In this document: one piece after another, positions 39,151-48,741 of the stretch
Numbering within the stretch: the stretch's first letter is position 1
Layout of the letters: the number at the start of each line of letters is the position of its first letter
Assembly (NCBI RefSeq): GCF_013449725.1
Contig: NZ_JACCFF010000001.1
Location: forward strand, 992,001-1,056,000
Origin: Mycobacteroides sp. LB1
GTDB lineage: Bacteria; Actinomycetota; Actinomycetes; Mycobacteriales; Mycobacteriaceae
DNA: 64,000 nucleotides
Direction: 5' to 3'
Made by a program: the position numbers and the translations under genes
The notes under the pieces: model-generated
Databases searched by the model: none
Told to the model about the DNA's origin: nothing
The model's input: only the letters and a program-made list of their open reading frames with translations

Positions 39151-40427
39151 CACGCTTCTTTCTCGTCGGCATCAAGGGGCCTGTACGGCAGGGTAATTCC
39201 CACCTCGGTGCCCTTGCCGATCTCCGATTTCACCTGCACCTGCCCACCCCGACGCATCACCCTCGCCTTGATGGAACGCACGATGCCCTGCCGGTCCGGA
39301 GATACCGCCTCGGGATCGAATCCCTTACCGCGATCCCGGATGAAAACACTGATCTGGCCGGGCTCCACCTCGGCATACAGGTTGATATCCGATTGCCCAG
39401 AGTGCTTGGCTGCGTTGACCAGTGCCTCGCGGGTTGCCCCGACCAGCGCCCGCCCGGTCTCCGGTTCCAGGGACAGATCGGCATCACCAACAATCACCGA
39501 ACTGACCACCACGGTGTGGGCGTCCTCGACCTCCCCGGCCACGGCGCGCAGTTCTTGAGCCAATGACGAGTCGGAGGAATCCCCTGATGAGAACAGCCAA
39601 CTGCGCAGTTCCCTCTCCTGGCTGCGGGCCAGCCGCAGCACCTCACCGGGATTATCGGTGCGCTTCTGGATCAACGCCAGCGTCTGGAGCACCGAATCAT
39701 GCAGATGCGAGGCGATCTCGTCGCGCTCCTCTGTGCGGATACGCGCGGCACGCTCGGCACCGAGTGCGCGCCACAGCCGCAACCACAACGGCACCGTCAG
39801 CAGCACCGCGCCCACCAAGGCGGCCGCAATGGCCACCAACGAATCACGCAAGGAGGACAGGTCCACATTGCGTAAAACCACGACCGCGATCCCGCCGAAG
39901 ACCAATGTCGCACCGGCGATCACCCGAACCCAGGTCAGCATCGACGGCCTGCCTGATGCTCCCAGCACCGCTGAACTTGGCCCCTGCGTATCGAATTCGC
40001 GCCACACCACGGCAAGCCCGACCGCAGCCAGCACCACCGGGAAGATCAATGATGACGTCGAACCGCTGACCGTCGACATCAAAATGACCAGCGCGGCAAA
40101 ACTCAACAACAACAGCCCGGTCGCCCGCCTGCGGTCGGTCGCGCTCACCGCAGTGACGTCATCGCCCGGTGGCATCAGCATCCACAGCAACCCGTACGCC
40201 GCGACGCCCATACCGCTGGCCGCCCCCAACACCGCGAAGACAAGACGCACCCGAAACACCGGCACGCCGAGATGGTCTGCAATACCTCCGGCCACACCGG
40301 CGACCACCCGCCCACCGGTACGCCGGCGCAACGGCGGGGCGGCCGTCAGCCGATTCCCGTCCGCGAAGGCATTCCGAAACTTGGGGCTCACCCCTGCGAT
40401 CCTGCCATGACCAGCTCCGCCCGCCAT
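39150..40427 (-). CDS. PspC-domain sensor histidine kinase
   Basis: About 425 residues. An N-terminal PspC domain (GGRVVAGVAGGIADHLGVPVFRVRLVFAVLGAASGMGVAAYGLLWMLMP) precedes several membrane helices, then a HisKA_3 dimerisation/phospho-acceptor region (RDEIASHLHDSVLQTLALIQ) and an HATPase domain (REALVNAAKHSG; VFIRDRGKGFD). PspC-type kinases sense envelope stress in Actinobacteria. ATG start at 40427, with a GTG at 40391 as an alternative closer to the PspC domain. It overlaps the response regulator gene and is divergent from a second PspC-domain gene. Confidence 0.92.
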   Translation of the reverse strand: MAGGAGHGRIAGVSPKFRNAFADGNRLTAAPPLRRRTGGRVVAGVAGGIADHLGVPVFRVRLVFAVLGAASGMGVAAYGLLWMLMPPGDDVTAVSATDRRRATGLLLLSFAALVILMSTVSGSTSSLIFPVVLAAVGLAVVWREFDTQGPSSAVLGASGRPSMLTWVRVIAGATLVFGGIAVVVLRNVDLSSLRDSLVAIAAALVGAVLLTVPLWLRLWRALGAERAARIRTEERDEIASHLHDSVLQTLALIQKRTDNPGEVLRLARSQERELRSWLFSSGDSSDSSLAQELRAVAGEVEDAHTVVVSSVIVGDADLSLEPETGRALVGATREALVNAAKHSGQSDINLYAEVEPGQISVFIRDRGKGFDPEAVSPDRQGIVRSIKARVMRRGGQVQVKSEIGKGTEVGITLPYRPLDADEKEA

Positions 40428-40482
40428 CGGGCTTATCCCTGAACCCTCGCCGCGCAAAGATCAGGGTGAATCCCGATGGCGG
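40421..40482. promoter_or_regulatory. 21-bp imperfect inverted repeat between divergent PspC genes
   Basis: The left arm 40421-40441 and right arm 40462-40482 are reverse complements at 18 of 21 positions (right arm begins CAGGGTGAATCCCGATGGCG), separated by 20 bases. The left arm includes the ATG called for the kinase. It could be paired binding sites for the response regulator controlling both divergent transcripts. It could also be an RNA hairpin. Confidence 0.55.
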
Positions 40483-40513
40483 ACATACGTGCGGCTCGGC
40501 AACTATTGCTGTC

Positions 40514-41689
40514 ATGGACACCGATACGGACACCAAGCGGGCGCCGTCCTCCACGCTTGGGGACATGTGGCGAACCCGGCCCTTGCGACTACCGGGACAC
40601 GGAAAGCTCGCCGGTGTGGCCGCGGGAATCGGATACCGCTACAACGTCGATCCGCTGTTGGTACGCGTAATTTTTGTGGTCACAACATTTTTCGGCGGCG
40701 CCGGTGCGGTGATGTACGTGGCGTGCTGGCTGCTGATGCCCACTGCCCGCTACACCACCCCATATCACGAGTCCAAGGTTAAGACGGTCTTCTGGATTAT
40801 CGTCCTGTTGCTCGTCGGCGGGCCGTTCATCGACACCGACCGAGAGCCGTGGGGATTGGTCAGTGCCGCGGTCCTACTCGGCGGCTGGTATCTGCTCTAT
40901 CAGCGCCAGACCGAGCCTCCGGCGGCCCCGAAAACCAACGCGGCCGGTTCCGCAGTGAGCGGTGCCGACCAGGCCACCGAGGATGACCAGACCGATAACG
41001 CCACAGCGGCGACCACACCGGCCGGCTTGAACGAGCCGCTGCTGGCGGCCCCACCCGCATGGGACCCGCTACGGGCGGCGCCCTTTGCCTGGGACCTACC
41101 CAATCCGGCCCCCCTGCCCGCACCGCCGGTCAAGCCCAAGTCCCGCGTGGCGAAGGTGACTATCGGCGCGGCAATCATCGTCAGCGCGATACTCGTGGCC
41201 ATCGGGCTGTTGGGCGGCAGCTGGGTGACACCCGTGGTGGTGACGGCGGCGGCACTGGTTGTCGTAGGGGTCGGCATGCTGGCGGGCGCATGGCTCCGCA
41301 GCGGTTACTCCCTGCTCTTCCTGGCGATTCCACTGACCGGGTTCGTCATCGTGGCCTCCGCGGTGGGCCCACTGGAGGTGTCCCTCAACATCGGCGACCA
41401 AAGCTACCGCCCCACAGAGGCTTCCGACATACAGAGCGACTACGAGATCGGCGTGGGCACCATCACCCTTGACCTCACACAGATCAAGCTCACCGGCGAC
41501 AAGACGGTGAACCTCCGTGCCGGGCTGGGCGACATCCAGGTGCTGGTTCCAGCGTCGATGAACGTACACAGCAAGTGCGAGGTGAACGTCGGCAGCTTCG
41601 ACTGCCTACCCTCACCCACCAGCACCGGTCCGGTACTGACAATCAACTCCAAAATCAACATGGGAAGCATTGAGGTGCAACGTGTCTGA
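40514..41689 (+). CDS. PspC-domain membrane protein with LiaF-like C-terminus
   Basis: A 391-residue protein. An N-terminal PspC domain (GHGKLAGVAAGIGYRYNVDPLLVRVIFVVTTFFGGAGAVMYVACWLLMP) is followed by two helices, a Pro/Ala-rich linker with repeated AAPPAWDPL/AAPFAWDLP-type segments, three more helices (from about 215) and a C-terminal beta-rich domain (VSLNIGDQSYRPTEASDIQSDYEIGVGTITLDLTQI...) resembling the LiaF/DUF2154 'toastrack' fold. This combination is typical of LiaFSR-like envelope-stress systems. ATG start at 40514. Its stop overlaps the next gene by 8 bases. Confidence 0.85.
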   Translation: MDTDTDTKRAPSSTLGDMWRTRPLRLPGHGKLAGVAAGIGYRYNVDPLLVRVIFVVTTFFGGAGAVMYVACWLLMPTARYTTPYHESKVKTVFWIIVLLLVGGPFIDTDREPWGLVSAAVLLGGWYLLYQRQTEPPAAPKTNAAGSAVSGADQATEDDQTDNATAATTPAGLNEPLLAAPPAWDPLRAAPFAWDLPNPAPLPAPPVKPKSRVAKVTIGAAIIVSAILVAIGLLGGSWVTPVVVTAAALVVVGVGMLAGAWLRSGYSLLFLAIPLTGFVIVASAVGPLEVSLNIGDQSYRPTEASDIQSDYEIGVGTITLDLTQIKLTGDKTVNLRAGLGDIQVLVPASMNVHSKCEVNVGSFDCLPSPTSTGPVLTINSKINMGSIEVQRV

Positions 41690-41960
41690 GAACATGAACG
41701 CCGCGGCAGACGCCGACAGCAACATCACGCCGAAAAACCGGGCGGAGTCCCTACCTGAAGTCACTGCCCACGAGAAGGTCAGGCCGTCCATTCTCCTGGC
41801 GCTGTCCGGTCTGGCCGCATTGATCGTCGGGGGTTGGGCACTGACCGGTCAGGATTTCGGCGAACTGGTGGTCAGCGACCTGCTCGGCTGGGTCGCGATC
41901 GCCATCGCCATCGCCATCGGCGTTGCGCTGGTGGCGGTTCCGGCCCGACAAAACCGCTAG
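41682..41960 (+). CDS. Small membrane protein coupled to the PspC/LiaF-like gene
   Basis: A 92-residue protein with a polar N-terminus and two membrane segments (SILLALSGLAALIVGGWAL; GWVAIAIAIAIGVALVAV). The GTG at 41682 lies 8 bases inside the previous gene with GAGGTG upstream; a TTG at 41670 is an in-frame alternative. I recognise no family. The overlap implies that it is part of the same envelope module. Confidence 0.65.
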   Translation: MSENMNAAADADSNITPKNRAESLPEVTAHEKVRPSILLALSGLAALIVGGWALTGQDFGELVVSDLLGWVAIAIAIAIGVALVAVPARQNR

Positions 41961-41967
41961 CTTCGCG

Positions 41968-43536
41968 TCATTCCCATTCGATGGTGCCGGGCGGCTTGCT
42001 GGTGATATCCAGGACCACCCGATTCACCTCCGGCACCTCGTTGGTGATCCGGGTGGAAATCCGCTCCAGCACCTCGTAGGGCAGTCGCGTCCAGTCCGCC
42101 GTCATGGCGTCCTCACTGGACACCGGGCGCAACACGATGGGGTGCCCGTAGGTGCGGCCGTCGCCCTGCACTCCGACCGAGCGGACATCGGCCAAGAGCA
42201 CCACCGGGCACTGCCAGATATTGCGGTCCTGGCCCGCGGCGGTAAGTTCCTCGCGCGCAATGGCATCGGCGCGACGCAGGGTATCCAGCCGGTCAGCAGT
42301 GACCTCGCCGACGATCCGGATTGCCAGCCCCGGCCCGGGGAAGGGTTGACGGCCAACGATTTCCTCGGGCAGACCCAGTTCACGACCGACCGCGCGAACC
42401 TCATCCTTAAACAGCAGACGCAGCGGCTCCACGAGGGCGAAGCTCAGGTCCTCTGGCAGCCCGCCCACGTTGTGGTGGCTCTTGATATTGGCCGTACCGC
42501 TGCCTCCCCCGGACTCGACGACGTCCGGGTACAGCGTGCCCTGCACCAAAAAATCGATCCCATCCTCCGAGTTGCCAATCGCGTCGGAGACGGCGCCCTC
42601 GAACGCCCGGATGAATTCACGGCCAATGATTTTGCGTTTGGCCTCCGGGTCGCTGACACCGGCGAGCTCGCTCAGGAATGTCTCGGCGACATCGACAGTC
42701 ACCAGCTTGGCGCCGGTTGCCGCGACGAAGTCGTGCTGCACCTGTGCCCGCTCGCCGCTGCGCAGCAGACCGTGGTCAACGAACACACAGGTAAGCCTGT
42801 CACCGATGGCGCGTTGCACCAGGGCTGCCGCCACCGCCGAGTCCACCCCACCGGACAGCCCGCACAATGCGCGTCCGTCACCGATCTGCGTGCGGACCTG
42901 CTCGACCAGCGACTCTGCGATATTGGCTGCCGTCCATGTGGATTCGATGCCCGCGAATTCATGCAGGAAGCGGCTGAGTACCTGTTGTCCATGTGGCGAG
43001 TGCAGCACCTCGGGGTGATACTGCACGCCGGCCAGCCGACGCGATCGATTCTCGAACGCCGCGACGGGGGCGCCCTCGCTGCTGGCGACGACGGTAAAAC
43101 CTTGTGGCGCCTCTGTTACCGCGTCGCCGTGGCTCATCCAGACGGGCTGTAGCTCAGGCAGACCATCATGTAAGTCTCCACCCGAGACATTCAGCTCGGT
43201 GCGGCCGTACTCGCTGGTGCCGGTGTGTGCGACCGTGCCGCCAAGCACCTGCGCCATGGCCTGAAATCCGTAGCAGATACCGAAAACTGGAACATCTAAG
43301 TCGAATACGCCCGGATCGAGCTGAGGCGCCCCCACCTCGTAAACACTCGACGGGCCGCCGGACAGGATGATTGCCCGCGGGTCGCGTTCCTTGATCTCCT
43401 CGATGCTGGCCGAGTGCGCGATCACCTCCGAGAACACGCGTGCCTCGCGGACCCGCCGCGCAATCAGCTGCGCGTACTGCGCCCCGAAATCGATGACCAG
43501 AACCGGTCGGTCGCCATGCTGCTCCGTTTGCGCCAC
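41968..43536 (-). CDS. guaA: GMP synthase (glutamine-hydrolysing)
   Basis: Converts XMP to GMP using glutamine and ATP. The 522-residue protein has an N-terminal class I glutamine amidotransferase ([10 protein letters not shown] with catalytic Cys; HPEV with His) and a C-terminal ATP pyrophosphatase ([13 protein letters not shown]), ending in the dimerisation domain ([12 protein letters not shown]). ATG start at 43536. It is convergent with the small membrane gene. It groups with choD, guaB3 and guaB2 as in M. tuberculosis Rv3396c and Rv3410c-Rv3411c. Confidence 0.97.
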   Translation of the reverse strand: MAQTEQHGDRPVLVIDFGAQYAQLIARRVREARVFSEVIAHSASIEEIKERDPRAIILSGGPSSVYEVGAPQLDPGVFDLDVPVFGICYGFQAMAQVLGGTVAHTGTSEYGRTELNVSGGDLHDGLPELQPVWMSHGDAVTEAPQGFTVVASSEGAPVAAFENRSRRLAGVQYHPEVLHSPHGQQVLSRFLHEFAGIESTWTAANIAESLVEQVRTQIGDGRALCGLSGGVDSAVAAALVQRAIGDRLTCVFVDHGLLRSGERAQVQHDFVAATGAKLVTVDVAETFLSELAGVSDPEAKRKIIGREFIRAFEGAVSDAIGNSEDGIDFLVQGTLYPDVVESGGGSGTANIKSHHNVGGLPEDLSFALVEPLRLLFKDEVRAVGRELGLPEEIVGRQPFPGPGLAIRIVGEVTADRLDTLRRADAIAREELTAAGQDRNIWQCPVVLLADVRSVGVQGDGRTYGHPIVLRPVSSEDAMTADWTRLPYEVLERISTRITNEVPEVNRVVLDITSKPPGTIEWE

Positions 43537-43618
43537 CGGCTTAGCTTAATGGTGCCGATAGCTGGCCCGACGAGCTGGGGGAACCGCCCACTTGCGGGGG
43601 AGAGCGCAGCGACCGGGT

Positions 43619-45364
43619 CTAACTAACTGACCTCACCGGTTCGATCGGAAGACGTCGCAACGCACCGGGTGCACCCACCGGGACCACGGGGTGCGCCGGC
43701 GGAACCGGCGACATCCGCTGGTATGCCAGCCCCTGCTGCGGACGCAGGTCGATCTCACCCTTGTTCGGCCACAACGACGCCGCCCGCTCGGCCTGTGCGG
43801 TGATGCTCAGCGACGGGTTGACGCCCAGGTTCGCCGAGATCGCCGCCCCGTCCACGACGTACATGGTCGGGTAGCCGTACACCCGGTGATAGGGGTCGAT
43901 GACGCCGTCCTCCGGGCTGGTCCCGATGACCGCACCGCCTAGGAAATGCGCGGTGAGCGGGATGTTGAACAGCTCGCCCCAGGTGCCGCCAGCCACACCG
44001 TCGATTTTGGCGGCAAGTCGCCTGGTGGCCTCGTTCCCGGCGGGAATCCAGGTGGGATTGGGTTCGCCGTGGCCCTGTTTGCTGTCCAAGCGCCGCCAGA
44101 ACAGCGTCTTCTTGGTGAACGTGGTGATCGAGTTGTCCAGGTGCTGCATGACGAGAGCGATCACGGTCCGCTCGCTCCATTGCGTCACGTTGAGCATCCG
44201 CAGGGTGCCCCTGGGGTCAGCGCGGGCGGCCTCGATGAGCTGGCGCCATCGCGACTTCTCGCCGTCCCCGTCGGTCATCAGGGTCTGCAGCAGCCCCATC
44301 GCGTTGGACCCCTTGCCATACCGGACCGGCTCGATATGGGTATCGCTGGTGGGGTGGAACGAGGACGTGATGGCCACCCCGTGGGTGAGGTCCAGGTCGT
44401 CCTTGTATTCCAATCGCCCTGCGCCGACGATGGATTCGGAGTTGGTTCGCGTGAGCACGCCCAACCGATCCGAAAGCCTGGGCAGCAGGCCCTTGTCCTT
44501 CATCTTGAACAACAGGTTCTGCGTGCCCCAGGTACCCGCAGCGAGTACGACGTGCTTGGCGGTGTAGGTCTTGCGCTGCTTACGCAGCCAGCGGCCGGTG
44601 GCCTTGGTGGACACCTGCCACACGCCATCTGCGCCCTCTTCGACTGCGGTGACTGTCGTCAACGGAATGACCTGGGCACCAGAGGATTCAGCCAGCCCCA
44701 GATAGTTCTTGACGAGGGTGTTCTTGGCGCCGACCCGGCAACCGGTCATGCAGGAACCACACTCGGTGCAGCCCACCCGGTCGGGTCCGGCACCGCCGAA
44801 GTAGGGATCGGCCACCTTGACTCCGGGAGCCTTGGCGCCGTCGGGCCCGAAGTAGACACCCACCGGTGTGGCGACGAAGGTGTCGCCGGCACCCATATCG
44901 TCGGCGACCTCCTTGATGAGTCGATCCGCATCGGTGAAGGTGGGGTTCTTCACCACGCCAAGCATCCGCTGCGCCTGCTCGTAGTGCGGGGAGAGCTCAG
45001 CGCGCCAGTCGGTGATGCCCTTCCACTGCGGATCGCTGAAGAATGGCTCGGGCGGTACGTACAGCGTGTTGGCGTAGTTCAGCGAGCCACCGCCCACCCC
45101 GGCACCCGCCAGGATCATGCAGTTACTCAGCAGATGGATCCGCTGAATCCCGAAGCACTTGAACATCGGCGCCCACAGGAACTTGCGCAGATCCCACGAT
45201 GTCTCGGCGAATTCCTCGTCCGAGAACCGACGACCCGCCTCCAGGACCCCTACGCGGTAACCCTTTTCGGTCAACCGCATGGCGGTGACGCTCCCGCCGA
45301 ATCCGGATCCGACGATGAGGACGTCAAAGTCAGGTTCTGGCTGGACTGCTACCGGTGATGACAT
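43619..45364 (-). CDS. choD: Cholesterol oxidase-like GMC flavoprotein
   Basis: A 581-residue GMC-type oxidoreductase with the FAD-binding DFDVLIVGSGFGGSVTAMRLTEKGYRVGVLEAG motif at the N-terminus and the C-terminal GAAISANLGVNPSLSITAQAERAASLW. It belongs to the group annotated as ChoD (Rv3409c); true cholesterol oxidase activity of this family in mycobacteria has been debated. A cluster of Cys (GCTECGSCMTGCRVGAKN) near residue 200 is notable. ATG start at 45364. Two short palindromes lie about 70-95 bases upstream. Confidence 0.9.
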   Translation of the reverse strand: MSSPVAVQPEPDFDVLIVGSGFGGSVTAMRLTEKGYRVGVLEAGRRFSDEEFAETSWDLRKFLWAPMFKCFGIQRIHLLSNCMILAGAGVGGGSLNYANTLYVPPEPFFSDPQWKGITDWRAELSPHYEQAQRMLGVVKNPTFTDADRLIKEVADDMGAGDTFVATPVGVYFGPDGAKAPGVKVADPYFGGAGPDRVGCTECGSCMTGCRVGAKNTLVKNYLGLAESSGAQVIPLTTVTAVEEGADGVWQVSTKATGRWLRKQRKTYTAKHVVLAAGTWGTQNLLFKMKDKGLLPRLSDRLGVLTRTNSESIVGAGRLEYKDDLDLTHGVAITSSFHPTSDTHIEPVRYGKGSNAMGLLQTLMTDGDGEKSRWRQLIEAARADPRGTLRMLNVTQWSERTVIALVMQHLDNSITTFTKKTLFWRRLDSKQGHGEPNPTWIPAGNEATRRLAAKIDGVAGGTWGELFNIPLTAHFLGGAVIGTSPEDGVIDPYHRVYGYPTMYVVDGAAISANLGVNPSLSITAQAERAASLWPNKGEIDLRPQQGLAYQRMSPVPPAHPVVPVGAPGALRRLPIEPVRSVS

Positions 45365-45431
45365 CGTTGGCCTACCTCCGCGTGGTCACGTTACCGACCA
45401 GTATGGAATACAACGAGGGGGGTTATGTAAA

Positions 45432-45460
45432 TTAGGTCACCCTAAGTAGACACACGTCTA
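45432..45460. promoter_or_regulatory. Two adjacent short palindromes upstream of choD
   Basis: TTAGG-TCAC-CCTAA (45432-45445) and TAGAC-ACAC-GTCTA (45447-45460) are both perfect 5-base inverted repeats with 4-base centres. They lie back to back 68-96 bases before the choD ATG; the second overlaps the guaB3 stop codon. They may be operators for choD or a terminator of guaB3. Confidence 0.35.
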
Positions 45461-46594
45461 AGAGGTGACGGTCAGGCCGACCTTCTGGAACTCCTTGAGA
45501 TCGCAGTATCCGGCCTTCGCCATCGAACGACGGAGGCCGCCAACGAGATTCAACGTACCGAACGGGTCGTCGGACGGCCCGTTGAGCACCTCGCTCAGTG
45601 GTGGCCGCTCCCCCACCGCCACCTGCAGCAGCGCACCACGGGGCAGCGAGGGATGCGCGGCAGCATTGGGCCAGAACCACCCGTCACCCGCGGCCTCCCG
45701 CGCGGCCGCCAGCGGCGTGCCCAGCACGACGGCGTCGGCACCACAGGCGATGGACTTCGCAAGATCGCCCGAGGTGTGGATGTCGCCATCGGCCAACACG
45801 TGGACATACCGGCCGCCGGTCTCATCGAGATACTCACGGCGGGCGGCGGCGGCGTCGGCGATGGCGGTGGCCATGGCCACGCTGATGCCCAGCACCTCTC
45901 CACTGGTTGTCGCACCCGCGGTCTGCCCGTACCCGACGATGACACCCGCGGCCCCGGTCCGCATCAGGTGTAAGGCCGTGCGGTGATCGATCACACCACC
46001 GGCGACAACCGGGATATCCAGTTCGGAGATAAAGGTTTTCAGGTTGAGAGGCTCGCCGTCGCGGGCCACCCGCTCGGCCGAGACGATGGTGCCGTGGATG
46101 ACCAGCAGGTCGATACCGGCGGCGATCAGATGCGGGGTGAGCAGCTGCGCATTCTGCGGGCTCACTCTCACGGCGGTGGTCACGCCGGCCCCGTGAACCT
46201 CGGTGATGGCCGCCGCCAACAGCTCGGGATCGATTGGTGCCGAATGCAATTCCTGTAGCAGACGAATCGCGGCAGAAGGCTCCGGCTCCTTCTGGGCGAT
46301 CTCGACCACCTCGGCGATGCGCGCCTCGACGTCGGCGTGCCGGCCCCACAATCCCTCACCGTTGATGACGCCGAGCCCGCCGGCCCTGCCAAGTTCGATT
46401 GCGAAGCGCGGCGATACCAGCGCATCGGTCGGGTGCGCCACCACCGGAATCTCGAAACGATACGCATCGAGCTGCCACGCCGTCGACGCGTCCTGTGAGG
46501 AACGAGTGCGGCGCGACGGAACGATGTTCACATCATCGAGCTCGTAGGTGCGGCGAGCTGTTCTGCCCATGCCAATTTCGACGAGGTCACGCAT
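45458..46594 (-). CDS. guaB3: GuaB3, IMP dehydrogenase-family protein lacking the catalytic Cys
   Basis: A 378-residue TIM-barrel protein of the IMPDH/GMPR family without CBS domains. The loop that is GPGSICTTR in active IMPDH reads GQTAGATTS, so Ala (about residue 228) replaces the nucleophilic Cys. Family hallmarks remain, such as VLADGDIHTSGDLAKSIACGADAVVLGTPLA. In mycobacteria GuaB2 is regarded as the working IMPDH and GuaB3 has no settled role. ATG start at 46594, 27 bases after guaB2 on the same strand. Confidence 0.9.
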   Translation of the reverse strand: MRDLVEIGMGRTARRTYELDDVNIVPSRRTRSSQDASTAWQLDAYRFEIPVVAHPTDALVSPRFAIELGRAGGLGVINGEGLWGRHADVEARIAEVVEIAQKEPEPSAAIRLLQELHSAPIDPELLAAAITEVHGAGVTTAVRVSPQNAQLLTPHLIAAGIDLLVIHGTIVSAERVARDGEPLNLKTFISELDIPVVAGGVIDHRTALHLMRTGAAGVIVGYGQTAGATTSGEVLGISVAMATAIADAAAARREYLDETGGRYVHVLADGDIHTSGDLAKSIACGADAVVLGTPLAAAREAAGDGWFWPNAAAHPSLPRGALLQVAVGERPPLSEVLNGPSDDPFGTLNLVGGLRRSMAKAGYCDLKEFQKVGLTVTS

Positions 46595-46621
46595 CTTGAC
46601 TCCCTTTGTCGTGCCGAATGC

Positions 46622-48157
<1,536 letters not shown>

Positions 48158-48320
48158 TCAAGCCTCCATGCCAGATAGCCGTCGTATTCATCCCAGGTGT
48201 GGAACGGGAAGGAGTAGATCCATCCTATCGGCTCGTCTCGGCTGCAATGTCCCGGACATATGCTCGGGCATGCCCCAGGTGAGCTGGCGCGCGAACCCGC
48301 GAATTGCGTACTCTAAGGGT

Positions 48321-48725
48321 GTGCGCGACCACTTTCCGCCGGGATTGCCACCAGACCCGTTCGCCGACGATCCCCACGATCCGTCGGCCGCGCTCGACGC
48401 TATCGAGCCGGGGCAACCGCTCGACCCGCAGGAGCGGATCGCGGTCGAGGAGGATCTTGCCGACCTCGCGGTCTATGAGGCGTTGCTGGCCCATAAGGGA
48501 ATTCGCGGCCTCGTGGTGTGCTGTGACGAATGCCAGCAGGATCACTATCACGACTGGGACATGCTGCGCGCGAACCTGCTGCAGCTGCTCGTCGACGGAA
48601 CCGTCCGCCCGCACGAGCCGGCCTTCGATCCCGAACCGGAAGCCTACGTGACCTGGGATTATTGCCGCGGATACGCAGACGCCTCACTCAACGAGGCGGC
48701 GACGGACCGCGACGGGTTCCGCTGA
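48321..48725 (+). CDS. DUF5319 family protein (Rv3412-like)
   Basis: A 134-residue acidic soluble protein. Conserved segments include PFADDPHDPSAALDAIEPGQPLD, YEALLAHKGIRGLVVCCDECQQDHYHDWDMLR and TWDYCRGYADASLNEA. The CC-x2-C and nearby His residues could bind a metal. The frame is open far upstream, but the GTG at 48321 matches the family N-terminus (VRDHFPPGLPPDPF). It sits between guaB2 and rsdA as in M. tuberculosis. The function is unknown. Confidence 0.88.
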   Translation: MRDHFPPGLPPDPFADDPHDPSAALDAIEPGQPLDPQERIAVEEDLADLAVYEALLAHKGIRGLVVCCDECQQDHYHDWDMLRANLLQLLVDGTVRPHEPAFDPEPEAYVTWDYCRGYADASLNEAATDRDGFR

Positions 48726-48741
48726 TCCATTCGTTCTCGGC

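Noticed and set aside
41923..43152. 409-codon plus-strand frame opposite guaA
   Set aside because: Antisense shadow; guaA is complete and conserved.
43946..45358. 470-codon plus-strand frame opposite choD
   Set aside because: Antisense shadow of choD, His/Gly/Arg-biased composition.
45432..45445. IdeR iron box upstream of choD
   Set aside because: The spacing between TTAGG and CCTAA is 4 rather than 9 bases, so it does not fit the 19-base iron box.
45447..45460. KstR site upstream of choD
   Set aside because: It is 14 bases long like KstR sites but lacks the conserved AAC-N2-GTT core.
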